The notes under the pieces are model-generated. The model saw only the letters and a list, made by a program, of their open reading frames with translations, did no database searches and was not told the DNA's origin. Below, piece after piece: positions 7,844 through 15,851 of a stretch of DNA of 20,854 bases. Source of the stretch: an uncultured Bacillota bacterium (lineage in GTDB: Bacteria; Bacillota_A; Clostridia; Peptostreptococcales; Anaerovoracaceae). The stretch is from the NCBI GenBank assembly GCA_946628525.1, contig CAMOWO010000003.1, positions 1 to 20,854 on the forward strand, in the 5' to 3' direction. Each line of letters begins with the position of its first letter. Position 1 is the stretch's first letter. The position numbers and the translations under genes were made by a program.

Positions 7844-8910
7844 GGACATATTATGACGGAAAAAGGATCTCCGGGATACTGGGGATCCTGCCGGAAACGG
7901 TAAAATATTTTGACGATGAGGTCGACAATTATACTTTCCCACCAAAACAGACCATGAAGCTGAAGAGAATCATGGGGTTTGAATCACACAGGATTTCAAA
8001 GCCCGAAAGTTTCTCTTCAGACTTTTGCATATATGGGGTCAAGTATCTGCTGGACCACGAACTGATAAAAAAAGAAGAAGTCGGAGCGATCATCGCGGTC
8101 ACATTATCACCGGACTACTTCCTGCCGCACATTTCAAACACCGTGCAGGGAGAACTGGGATTCCCGACGGATGTGCTCTGTCTTGATATCGCCCAGGGTT
8201 GCTGCGGATTCCTGGTGGGACTGCAGCAGGCATTCATGATCCTGGATTCCATGCCGGATAAGAAGGTCCTGCTCTGCAACGTCGATATCCTCAGCAAGAA
8301 GGTATCGAAGGCAGACAGAAACGACTATCCGCTCATCGGCGACGGAGCAGCGGTCACAGTGATCGAAAATGATCCGAACGCGGGCAGAACGACGTATTCC
8401 ATGAACATGGACGGAAGCAGGAGAAACGTCCTTCGGATCCCTGCCGGCGGCTTCAGACAGCCGAACACGCCGGAGACGGGAGAACTCAAAGACATCGGCG
8501 ACGGCAACCTCAGAGCACTGGATCATCTCCATATGGATGGCAGTGAAGTGTTCAATTTCGTACAAACGGATGCGCCGCCGTGCATCGAGGAAACGATCCA
8601 GAGAGCAGAAGTGACGAAGGAAGACATCGACTACTATTTCTTCCATCAGCCGAACAAGTTCATGATACAGAAACTGCGTCAGAAACTGGGCGTGCCTGAG
8701 GAGAAGGTGCCGGATGATCTCGTAACGAAATACGGCAACCCGAGCGGAGCATCGATCCCGCTCATCATCACCGACTCCATGGGAGACAAGATGGAAACGG
8801 ACAAGTACCTTTGCTGTCTTTCGGCCTTCGGGTCAGGACTGGCCTGGGGAGCACTTGTAACAGAACTGGGGAATATGGATTTCTGCAGACTGGTGGAATC
8901 AGATCTGTAA
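7840..8910 (+). CDS. KAS III-like 3-oxoacyl-ACP synthase (copy 2)
   Basis: A 356-residue thiolase-fold protein with an intact triad: Cys121 in QGCCGF, His269 in FFHQPNK and Asn300 in YGNPSG, where the family usually has YGNTS. The tandem cysteine at the active site is Cys121-Cys122. It starts within the ACP3 stop (ATGA). Compared with copy 1 there is an insert before the active-site His and a different surrounding sequence, so it is a diverged paralogue with its own substrate. It is the last gene of the carrier-protein block and directly precedes two GNAT genes. Chain extension by malonyl-ACP or acyl transfer to an amine/hydroxyl are both possible; context does not decide. Confidence 0.87.
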   Translation: MRTYYDGKRISGILGILPETVKYFDDEVDNYTFPPKQTMKLKRIMGFESHRISKPESFSSDFCIYGVKYLLDHELIKKEEVGAIIAVTLSPDYFLPHISNTVQGELGFPTDVLCLDIAQGCCGFLVGLQQAFMILDSMPDKKVLLCNVDILSKKVSKADRNDYPLIGDGAAVTVIENDPNAGRTTYSMNMDGSRRNVLRIPAGGFRQPNTPETGELKDIGDGNLRALDHLHMDGSEVFNFVQTDAPPCIEETIQRAEVTKEDIDYYFFHQPNKFMIQKLRQKLGVPEEKVPDDLVTKYGNPSGASIPLIITDSMGDKMETDKYLCCLSAFGSGLAWGALVTELGNMDFCRLVESDL

Positions 8911-8929
8911 TCAGAGGGAGAAGGAACCA

Positions 8930-9733
8930 ATGGATGTAGAGGCAAGAAGAAGCATACAAAAAAAGGTCTCTGAGTTAAAGAAGAGCAAGAAGGACTACTT
9001 CGACGCGAATATTTTTCTCGTGCCCGAAAACATCACCCGCGTGGAGGAATCGGATAACGGGATCGTATATATCTTCACGGACAAAGGAGTGCAGCGCGTA
9101 TACTTTGCGGCAAACGACCCCGAGGCGCTCAGAGAGCTTCTGGAGAAGATGCCGGAGGGCTCAGGGATCGAGATCGTCAGCGACCATGTGGACCCTGTGA
9201 CAAAGGAGGCCATCAACAAGGCCGGTTTCAGGGATTTCGAGAGCTACGTGCGTGCTTCGGTGACGGACCTTAAAAACAACATATACGAGAATATCCCGGA
9301 CAAGTTCAAGGATGTCGACTGCAGTCAGTGGTTCCGGCAGGGAGCACCGGAGGATGCTCCCGCCATTTATGAGATCCTCTACGATACCTTCAGCCCGTTC
9401 ACCAGCCACCTTCAGAGCATGGAGGAACTGATGCAGGAGATCGAGAACGGCACCGTCGTGGTGGCACCGAAGGAGGGCCCGATCGAAGGATTCATCACGT
9501 ATCTGTATCAGGGCAAGAAGCTGTATATCGAGCAGACGGTGAACAGGGGCGAGAGCATCTACATGCATTCCATGTACCTGTCCGTCCTGGAGAAGGCGAT
9601 CGAAGACGGGATCAATCTCGCCTACACATGGGTGAGGGAGGACAACCCGCAGTCCAACGGGCTGATCAGAAGATACGGGTATAAGCACGAGAAAGTGAAA
9701 AACTTTGCATTTCTAAAAGAAAACGAGGAATAA
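8930..9733 (+). CDS. GNAT-family acyltransferase, two-lobed (copy 1)
   Basis: A 267-residue protein. The C-terminal half (about 134-267) has a GNAT layout: a RQGAPEDAPAIYEIL opening, a beta strand after an EGF motif (186-188), and the closing VREDNPQSNGLIRRYGYK block (235-252) where GNAT enzymes place Asn and Tyr near the acyl carrier. The N-terminal half ends in a similar AGFRDFESYVR segment (98-108) without a clear acyl-CoA loop, so it looks like a degenerate GNAT lobe. These enzymes usually acylate amines using acyl-CoA or acyl-ACP. Being right behind three ACPs makes an acyl-ACP donor attractive (inference). AGGGAGAAGGAA precedes the ATG. Confidence 0.7.
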   Translation: MDVEARRSIQKKVSELKKSKKDYFDANIFLVPENITRVEESDNGIVYIFTDKGVQRVYFAANDPEALRELLEKMPEGSGIEIVSDHVDPVTKEAINKAGFRDFESYVRASVTDLKNNIYENIPDKFKDVDCSQWFRQGAPEDAPAIYEILYDTFSPFTSHLQSMEELMQEIENGTVVVAPKEGPIEGFITYLYQGKKLYIEQTVNRGESIYMHSMYLSVLEKAIEDGINLAYTWVREDNPQSNGLIRRYGYKHEKVKNFAFLKENEE

Positions 9734-9735
9734 GA

Positions 9736-10533
9736 ATGAAAAAAGTTACGACGAAACAGGATGAAAAACGTGTAATTGAGTACATCAGACCTCATATCGG
9801 TGAATGCATCTATCTCTATATCGACGTTATGGTGTACGGGATCGAGAGCCCGATACTGGACCTTTGGTACGACGAGGATGAGGACGGGATCAACTTCGTC
9901 ATCATGAGATATAACGATTCTCTGCAGATCTACAGTGACAGAGAAGACTGGGACAAGAAGGCACTGATGGACATCGTCGAGGAATACGATATCCAGGCCG
10001 TGAACGCCAAGAACAGCATGCTCGATCAGCTGGAAGAAGAACTCTCCGCGGAGTACGAGAAGCGTCCCGGATGGGTGTTCAAGAGCAGAGATATGGCAGA
10101 TTTGGACGTAGAAGGCGCTTCCGATGTGGAAGTGGCGAAACCGGAGGATGCCAAGGAGATCGCAGCCCTGATGTGCTCCACACCGCACTGGAGGAAGCTG
10201 TATAAGGAAGAGAAACTGGCGGCCCAGCTGGAGGATCGTATCCGCACAGGGATGGGAAGAAGCCTGATCGTAAGAGACGGCGGACGCATCGTTGCCCATG
10301 ATGCGACATGGGCAGAGACGGAGGACATCGTCATGGGTTCCGGTCTTGTGGTGGATGAGAACTACCTCGACCGCATGTACAGCATATCCATGAGCGTCGC
10401 AATGGACAGGATCCTCCGGGAGGAAGGCAAAGAGAAGTACTTCCACGTGTCAGACCCTGCACGAATGAAGATGTTCAAGAAAATGGGACACAAGTTAGTT
10501 GGTGAAACCGGAAAATGGATGAAAGTGAAATGA
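9736..10533 (+). CDS. GNAT-family acyltransferase-like protein, two-lobed (copy 2)
   Basis: A 265-residue protein starting 2 nt after copy 1, with the ribosome site inside the upstream coding end (GAGGAA). It has the same two-part plan: an N-terminal lobe (1-110) rich in aromatic beta strands, a linker, and a C-terminal GNAT-like lobe (about 128-265) opening with VEVAKPEDAKEIAALM and closing with a FKKMGHKLVGE segment. The pyrophosphate loop is less evident than in ordinary GNATs (around GMGRS, 172-176, or later), so activity is less certain. Sequence identity to copy 1 looks low. Its end overlaps the start of the next gene by four bases. Likely acts with copy 1 on the same pathway, perhaps as a partner or on a second acceptor. 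Confidence 0.62.
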   Translation: MKKVTTKQDEKRVIEYIRPHIGECIYLYIDVMVYGIESPILDLWYDEDEDGINFVIMRYNDSLQIYSDREDWDKKALMDIVEEYDIQAVNAKNSMLDQLEEELSAEYEKRPGWVFKSRDMADLDVEGASDVEVAKPEDAKEIAALMCSTPHWRKLYKEEKLAAQLEDRIRTGMGRSLIVRDGGRIVAHDATWAETEDIVMGSGLVVDENYLDRMYSISMSVAMDRILREEGKEKYFHVSDPARMKMFKKMGHKLVGETGKWMKVK

Positions 10534-11726
10534 GAACAAGGCAAGAAGTAATCGAAAACATGCTTTTTGAGATCGAAGAATTCTGTGAGAGACATGACAT
10601 AGAATACTTCCTGTACTCAAAAGTAATGCGCTACGCGATCAGAGACGAGCATCTGGGGGAGAACATCATCACAGCAGACCTGATGATGACACCGGAGAAC
10701 TTCGACCGCTTCGTCAAGGCTTTTGAAGCGGACCCTGTAGCGGACAGAGAGATCGAGTACATGGGAAACAGCGAGAAGTTCCCGGGACTCTTTCTCCGTT
10801 ACGTGGATGCGACGACGATCCATTACAATACCATTCGTCTTTCCTGCGAGCGCTGCATGGGCATGTACATCACAATAAACGTACTGAGACCGAGACTGGG
10901 CAAGGTGAAGCAGAAACTCTGCTCCACATGGGAGAAGGTCTGGAAGAACAAGGTCTACTACGACATCCCGTACAACCGCAGACTCGGCAGGATGCTGTAC
11001 AAAAGGCTGAACAGGCAGATCGCGAAAAAGGGTCAGGCTCAGGCAGCCCGCGACCTCTACGAGATGCTCATCAAGGAGTACTCAAAGGGCGATACAAGGA
11101 AGAAGTGCTGGATCATGCAGCCGAACTCCCTCAACGTGGAGAACTTCGGCAACAGCCAGTTCGCCACCGTTGTGAAGGTGCCGTATCTGGGCAAACTGGT
11201 CAGCGCACCTTTGTACTATACGAAGAACAGGATCAATGCAGGAAGACGCAGCCGCAAGCTCGCGCCGTATGTGAACAATAAAACGTCTTTCTGCGACACG
11301 GAGATCTCCTACAAAGAGTTCGACCTCAGCAAGTACAGAGAATCCGCTATCAGATACCGCAAGAAGATCCGCGATCTGAACATGGCGCTGCGTCCGTATA
11401 AGAGAAAACGTATCAAACTGTTCAAGAAACTCGTCATCACGTACCTGCGTTACAACTTCGGCCTCCGCATCCTTGACAGGATGGATGAGATCGAGGCACT
11501 GTACCAGGCCAAAGACTACGATGCACTGGATGAGATCATCGGATCATACGTCAAATATCTCAGGAAGTACAAGAACGTCTACCTCAGCGAGCGGCTGAAC
11601 GAGATCATCTACGATGTCTACAACTTCAAGCCGGATCAGCTCTACGATGACGTCCCTGAGGTATACAAAGAGGGCATCAAGATCTACGATAACGACGGGA
11701 AATACGTGAGAACGTTAGGAGAATAG
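10530..11726 (+). CDS. LicD-like protein with lost catalytic motif (probable pseudoenzyme)
   Basis: A 398-residue protein read from the ATG at 10530, which overlaps the preceding TGA as ATGA; an in-frame ATG at 10515 would add five residues. From this start it aligns without a gap to the N-terminus of the next LicD: FLYSKV (27-32) lies where LicD has YLSGGT, and NIITAD (45-50) where LicD has WDDDAD. The glycine-glycine-threonine and three of the four acidic residues are thus gone, leaving only D50. Later blocks still match, for example GMYITINVLRP against the GLFVDIIILDP of LicD. The C-terminal half is basic and helical. The frame is long and intact, so it is a maintained protein and not a decayed gene. 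It probably supports or binds its active neighbour, one base downstream. Confidence 0.72.
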   Translation: MRTRQEVIENMLFEIEEFCERHDIEYFLYSKVMRYAIRDEHLGENIITADLMMTPENFDRFVKAFEADPVADREIEYMGNSEKFPGLFLRYVDATTIHYNTIRLSCERCMGMYITINVLRPRLGKVKQKLCSTWEKVWKNKVYYDIPYNRRLGRMLYKRLNRQIAKKGQAQAARDLYEMLIKEYSKGDTRKKCWIMQPNSLNVENFGNSQFATVVKVPYLGKLVSAPLYYTKNRINAGRRSRKLAPYVNNKTSFCDTEISYKEFDLSKYRESAIRYRKKIRDLNMALRPYKRKRIKLFKKLVITYLRYNFGLRILDRMDEIEALYQAKDYDALDEIIGSYVKYLRKYKNVYLSERLNEIIYDVYNFKPDQLYDDVPEVYKEGIKIYDNDGKYVRTLGE

Positions 11727-11727
11727 T

Positions 11728-13374
11728 ATGGTTGAATTACAAAAGAAACTATATACTCTGCTGCTGGAACTGGACGAGATCTGTGTCAAACACGGGATCA
11801 AATACTACCTCAGCGGAGGAACGAACCTGGGCGCACTGCGTCACGAAGGCTTCATCCCATGGGACGATGACGCCGACATCCGCATGTCCAGAGACGAATA
11901 TGAGAAGTTGGAAAAGGTGATCGACCAGGAGATGGGAGAGCATCGTGAACTGGTGAGCCATTCACGTTTCCCGAACTATTCTTCACCGATTCCGAGATAT
12001 ATGGATACCACGACCACATGTCTTACAAGGGGCAAGATCATCGACGGGACGCCCCACGGACTCTTCGTGGACATCATCATCCTCGACCCGATGCCGAGAC
12101 ACGACCCGGCGCTGAGCGAGTGGAAGCGCGATCACTACGCGTACTGCGAGCTTTTGGAGTACTATCAGATCGCAGGGATCCGCAAATCAGACTGGGAGTA
12201 CATCGATCTCGACCGGTTCAGAGAATACGCAAAGCGTGCTGAGACGGAAGGCAGAGACGTTGTCCTCAAAGAGCTGGAGGATAAGCTCTTCACCGTGGAA
12301 GAAAAGGATGCGGATTACTACTGCATGCGCTTCGGCTCCGTATGGCTGGGGATCACCCCGATCGACTGGTACGGCACGCCGCGGAGGATCAAGTTCGAAG
12401 ACAAAGAAGTCTACGTGGCAGAGAAAGCAGAGCTCTGTGCCTTCGCCAACTACGGCCCGGAATGGAAATACATCCCGAACGTAGAGACGAGAACAGGTCA
12501 TGCGACGCTGAAGATCACGGAGCTGGCCTCCGGAAACTGCGAGAGAGAGTACATGCAGCTTGTAGACGAAGAGGAGGCAAGAAAACTCTTCGACGATTAC
12601 AAGCAGAAGCGTCTCGATAAATTGGAATACACCAAGAGCATCCACATGAAGCGGTCCCAGCCGTACATCGATTTCCTGAACTACAAACTGGACAAGGCCG
12701 TCCGGGAGAAGGGAAGAGACACCCTCTGGGAGGATGTCGATGCCTGCATGGATCTCTTCGGCGAATACGTCAAGTTCCAGCTCCTGCCGGATTATGCAAG
12801 CAATGGATTCTACGTGCCGCTGAGCAGCGAGAATGCAGACCTGATCTGCCACGCGTGGTACGAGAAGGACAAGCTCTTCAAACTCCAGAAGGTGCTGCAG
12901 TTGAGACAGGCCGGAACAGAGGACTGGTCTGAATACCAGCAGGAATGCAAGGATTTCTGCGATGACATGATCGAGATGATGAAGTGCATCGACCTGGGAG
13001 ACTACGATGCCGCCGTTCCGTATATAGAGAAAAACGAGCAGAAGCATCGGGAGCATCCGTCCCTCATCAAAGGAAAGATCGAAGTCATGCTCCACGGAGC
13101 ATCGACGGAGGATGAGTACAGGAAGGTGCAGGACTACATTGCAGAATCAAGGAAGATCCATCCGGAAGACGGGGAACTTCTCAAATACTACGCGGACACC
13201 GTAGAAGCACTGGGAGATCCGCAGGAAGCAAAGAACATGTACGAGGAGGCGGCAGCAGGGATCAACAACGGTATCATGCTCCTTGAACTTTCCAAAAAAG
13301 GAATCAATAAAGCTATGGAGATCATCGACGAACTCTACGATGAAGAGGACGACGATGATGACGACGAAGACTGA
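11728..13374 (+). CDS. LicD-family phospho-group transferase with C-terminal helical repeats
   Basis: A 548-residue protein. The N-terminal LicD domain is complete: YLSGGTNLGALRHEGFIPW at 27-45 and the metal-binding DDDAD at 46-50, then GLFVDIIILDPMP and later a KFED and a YGPEW block. LicD enzymes move phosphocholine or related groups from a CDP carrier to a sugar. The LicD part ends near residue 260-290; the rest is helical, with TPR-like helices from about 400 (GDPQEAKNMYEEA near 500) and a final run of acidic residues (DEEDDDDDDED). The same tail type closes the partial gene at 1-1101. It starts one base after the pseudoenzyme stop, with TAGGAGAA inside the upstream gene. Donor probably comes from the nucleotidyltransferases of this operon. 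Acceptor unknown. Confidence 0.87.
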   Translation: MVELQKKLYTLLLELDEICVKHGIKYYLSGGTNLGALRHEGFIPWDDDADIRMSRDEYEKLEKVIDQEMGEHRELVSHSRFPNYSSPIPRYMDTTTTCLTRGKIIDGTPHGLFVDIIILDPMPRHDPALSEWKRDHYAYCELLEYYQIAGIRKSDWEYIDLDRFREYAKRAETEGRDVVLKELEDKLFTVEEKDADYYCMRFGSVWLGITPIDWYGTPRRIKFEDKEVYVAEKAELCAFANYGPEWKYIPNVETRTGHATLKITELASGNCEREYMQLVDEEEARKLFDDYKQKRLDKLEYTKSIHMKRSQPYIDFLNYKLDKAVREKGRDTLWEDVDACMDLFGEYVKFQLLPDYASNGFYVPLSSENADLICHAWYEKDKLFKLQKVLQLRQAGTEDWSEYQQECKDFCDDMIEMMKCIDLGDYDAAVPYIEKNEQKHREHPSLIKGKIEVMLHGASTEDEYRKVQDYIAESRKIHPEDGELLKYYADTVEALGDPQEAKNMYEEAAAGINNGIMLLELSKKGINKAMEIIDELYDEEDDDDDDED

Positions 13375-13389
13375 TGTTGGAGGTAAATC

Positions 13390-14121
13390 ATGGCCGCAGT
13401 TTTTTCTAACGTAAAAGATGATTGCACGATCGGCATCGTTGGCGGTATGGGCTCATACGCCACGGCGAATTTCTTTGAGATGGTGCTGGATGCTTTCCCC
13501 GCAGAAAAAGAGTGGGAGCGCCCGCGCGTCATCATCGACAATAAGTGCACCATGCCGAGCAGAGTCCGGTCCATCCTCTACGATGAGAATACGGATCTTC
13601 TGATCGCAGAACTGACGGATTCCGTACAGAATCTCGTGAACATGGGAGCGACGGACATCGTGCTGGCGTGCAACACGTCCCACTGCTTCCTGGGACCTGT
13701 TCTGAAGAACGTACCGGAAGCAGCAGACAAGATCGTGAACATCATCGAAGCCTGCGCCGAATCCATCAAGGCTCAGGGGATCGACGAAGTGTACCTTCTG
13801 GCGACGGAAGGCACCATCCTTTCCCACATCTACGAGGACACCTTTGAGAAGTACGGGATCAACATCGTGGCACCGGGAGAAGAAGACTTCACGATCCTGA
13901 GGGATTTCATCGAGAGCGTGAAGCAGAAGACCATCGATGATGAGATCAAAGACAGGTTCATTGCCTACATCAACGATGCAAAGGAAGACGGTGTGATCCT
14001 GGGATGCACGGAGCTTCCGATCCTGTACGGCGCACTGGGAGAGCGCAAGAGCGAACTGAAGAAAAACATCTACGATCCTCTCGATGCAGCCATCGGGAAG
14101 ATCAAAGAACGGAACAAATAA
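13390..14121 (+). CDS. Aspartate/glutamate racemase family protein
   Basis: A 243-residue protein with both catalytic cysteines of cofactor-independent Asp/Glu racemases: Cys94 in ACNTSH and Cys206 in GCTEL. The N-terminal GIVGGMGSYA (15-24) corresponds to the family's GGMGP/S opening, closer to aspartate racemase than to MurI. The expected reaction is interconversion of L- and D-aspartate, glutamate or a related acid. In this operon it could supply a D-amino acid to the AMP ligase at 5321 or to the glycan (inference). GGAGG precedes the ATG. It is followed after 4 nt by the metallo-hydrolase. Confidence 0.85.
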   Translation: MAAVFSNVKDDCTIGIVGGMGSYATANFFEMVLDAFPAEKEWERPRVIIDNKCTMPSRVRSILYDENTDLLIAELTDSVQNLVNMGATDIVLACNTSHCFLGPVLKNVPEAADKIVNIIEACAESIKAQGIDEVYLLATEGTILSHIYEDTFEKYGINIVAPGEEDFTILRDFIESVKQKTIDDEIKDRFIAYINDAKEDGVILGCTELPILYGALGERKSELKKNIYDPLDAAIGKIKERNK

Positions 14122-14125
14122 CGCA

Positions 14126-14779
14126 ATGAAGATAGAGACATACACGTTTGAATTCATAGATGCGAAGATGCACATCGTCATCGAAGGAGACGAGGCCCTG
14201 GCCGTGGATCCGTGCATATCACAGGAGGCTTTTGACAGCCTGGATGCGCAGGGGATCCGCAAGGTGAACATCCTTCTCACCCACGAGCATTACGATCACA
14301 TGTCCGGCATCGGAGCATTCAGGGAGAAGTACCCTGACTGCAAGGTCATATGCTCCGAAAACTGCGACAAATACCTGCAGTCACCTCTGCGAAACGGGTC
14401 GAAATACTTCAAGGCCCTGGTGATGGGCCAGGATGAGGAAGTCGTCCGGCGTGCAGAGAAGGTGCAGCCGGTGGCCTATGAGGCAGACGACCTTTTCGCC
14501 GGTGAGAGGAATATGGAGTGGCAGGGGCACCGCCTCGTGCTCACGGAGACACCGGGACATTCGCCGGGGAGCATCTGCATACTTTTGGATGAAGAGTACT
14601 TGTTCACAGGGGACAGTCTCCTCAGAGACGACCCTGTGATCACGAGACTTCCGGGGGGAAACAAGAAGCAGTATGAGGAGATCACGGAGCCGTATCTGCA
14701 GGATATGGCAGCCCGGTATCCGCAGCTTCTGGTGGTCCCGGGACATGGAGAGAACTTCCTTTTGAGGGAAAGGATCTGA
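14126..14779 (+). CDS. Metallo-beta-lactamase-fold hydrolase
   Basis: The start is taken at the ATG 4 nt after the racemase stop; an in-frame ATG at 14084 lies inside the racemase gene and would add 14 unrelated residues. The 217-residue protein has the metal motif THEHYDHMSG (HxHxDH at 53-58), TPGHSPGS supplying the next His, FTGDSLL with the bridging Asp, and the C-terminal PGHGE. This is a complete two-metal site of the glyoxalase II/thioesterase-like branch. The substrate cannot be read from sequence. A thioester or ester hydrolase releasing mischarged carrier proteins is one possibility given the neighbours. Ribosome site before the start is weak, consistent with translational coupling. 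Confidence 0.82.
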   Translation: MKIETYTFEFIDAKMHIVIEGDEALAVDPCISQEAFDSLDAQGIRKVNILLTHEHYDHMSGIGAFREKYPDCKVICSENCDKYLQSPLRNGSKYFKALVMGQDEEVVRRAEKVQPVAYEADDLFAGERNMEWQGHRLVLTETPGHSPGSICILLDEEYLFTGDSLLRDDPVITRLPGGNKKQYEEITEPYLQDMAARYPQLLVVPGHGENFLLRERI

Positions 14780-14819
14780 CATACTGTAGCAGCATCGTGA
14801 GAACAGAAAGGATAGTGAA

Positions 14820-15836
14820 ATGGCAGTACTTCTTGCAGGAGGAGCAGGTTACATCGGCTCCCACACAGCTGTAGCCCTTGCAGACAGCGGACATGACGTG
14901 GTGGTTATCGATAATTTCGATAACAGCAGCCCGGAATCCATCCGCAGGGTAGAGAAGATCACAGGCAAAGAGATCCCGCTGTACGAGGCGGACGTGAAGG
15001 ATGTGCAGGCCGTTGAGCGCGTGTTCCGAGAGAACGAGATCGACACCGTCATCCACTTTGCCGGGCTCAAAGCAGTGGGAGAATCCGTCGAGAAGCCGCT
15101 CCTGTACTACAGGAACAACATAGACACCACACTGACGCTCCTTGAAGTCATGGCAAAGTACGGGGCGAAGCGATTCGTGTTCAGCTCTTCTGCCACCGTG
15201 TACGGCGAAGATGCTCCCATCCCGTATGTAGAGACCATGAGGCGCGGACGCTGCTCGAATCCTTACGGATGGACGAAGTCGATGATGGAGCAGATCCTGC
15301 AGGATGCATCAGCGGCAGACCCTGAGATGTCCGTCATACTTTTGAGATACTTCAACCCCATCGGAGCACATCCGTCGGGGCTCATCGGGGAAGACCCGCA
15401 GGGGATCCCCAACAATCTGATGCCGTTCATCGCTCAGGTAGCCGTAGGCAGAAGGGATCATCTGACCATCTTCGGCAATGATTATCCGACGCCTGACGGG
15501 ACGTGCCGGCGTGACTACATCCACGTGATGGATCTGGCGGAGGGCCATGTGAAAGCTGTAGATCACGCATGCAGCGGGAAGGGCCTTGAGATCTTCAATC
15601 TGGGGACCGGAAGCCCCTACAGCGTGCTTGAGATCGTCCACGCCTTCGAGAAGGCGAACGACCTCGAGATCCCTTTTGAATTCGGACAGAGAAGGGAAGG
15701 AGACCTTCCGGAATTCTGGGCGGATGCAGCGAAAGCCGGTGAAGTTCTCGGCTGGGAAGCGAAGCGAAGCCTGGAGGATATGTGCAGAGACACCTGGAAC
15801 TGGCAGAAAAACAATCCGAAGGGATATAGAACTTAG
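14820..15836 (+). CDS. galE: UDP-glucose 4-epimerase
   Basis: A 338-residue extended SDR of exact GalE length. The NAD-binding GGAGYIGSHT is at 7-16, VDNF-like DNFDNSSPES follows at 31-40, HFAGLKAVGES (79-89) is characteristic of GalE, SSSATVYG contains the catalytic serine, and Tyr149/Lys153 form YGWTK. The RYFNPIGAHPSG and RRDYIHVMDLAEGH blocks are also typical. It interconverts UDP-glucose and UDP-galactose, possibly also the N-acetyl forms, and so supplies galactose-type sugar for the glycan. A 40-nt gap precedes it, the largest in the operon, with AAAGGA as ribosome site and no convincing promoter. Confidence 0.95.
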   Translation: MAVLLAGGAGYIGSHTAVALADSGHDVVVIDNFDNSSPESIRRVEKITGKEIPLYEADVKDVQAVERVFRENEIDTVIHFAGLKAVGESVEKPLLYYRNNIDTTLTLLEVMAKYGAKRFVFSSSATVYGEDAPIPYVETMRRGRCSNPYGWTKSMMEQILQDASAADPEMSVILLRYFNPIGAHPSGLIGEDPQGIPNNLMPFIAQVAVGRRDHLTIFGNDYPTPDGTCRRDYIHVMDLAEGHVKAVDHACSGKGLEIFNLGTGSPYSVLEIVHAFEKANDLEIPFEFGQRREGDLPEFWADAAKAGEVLGWEAKRSLEDMCRDTWNWQKNNPKGYRT

Positions 15837-15851
15837 TTTGGAGAAGGTATC

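Noticed and set aside
10515..10529. Upstream ATG for the LicD-like pseudoenzyme
   Set aside because: The ATG at 10530 forms the ATGA overlap used elsewhere in this operon and gives a gapless N-terminal match to the neighbouring LicD.
14084..14125. Upstream start for the metallo-hydrolase
   Set aside because: It lies inside the racemase gene and adds residues unlike the family's N-terminus; the ATG at 14126 follows the racemase stop directly.
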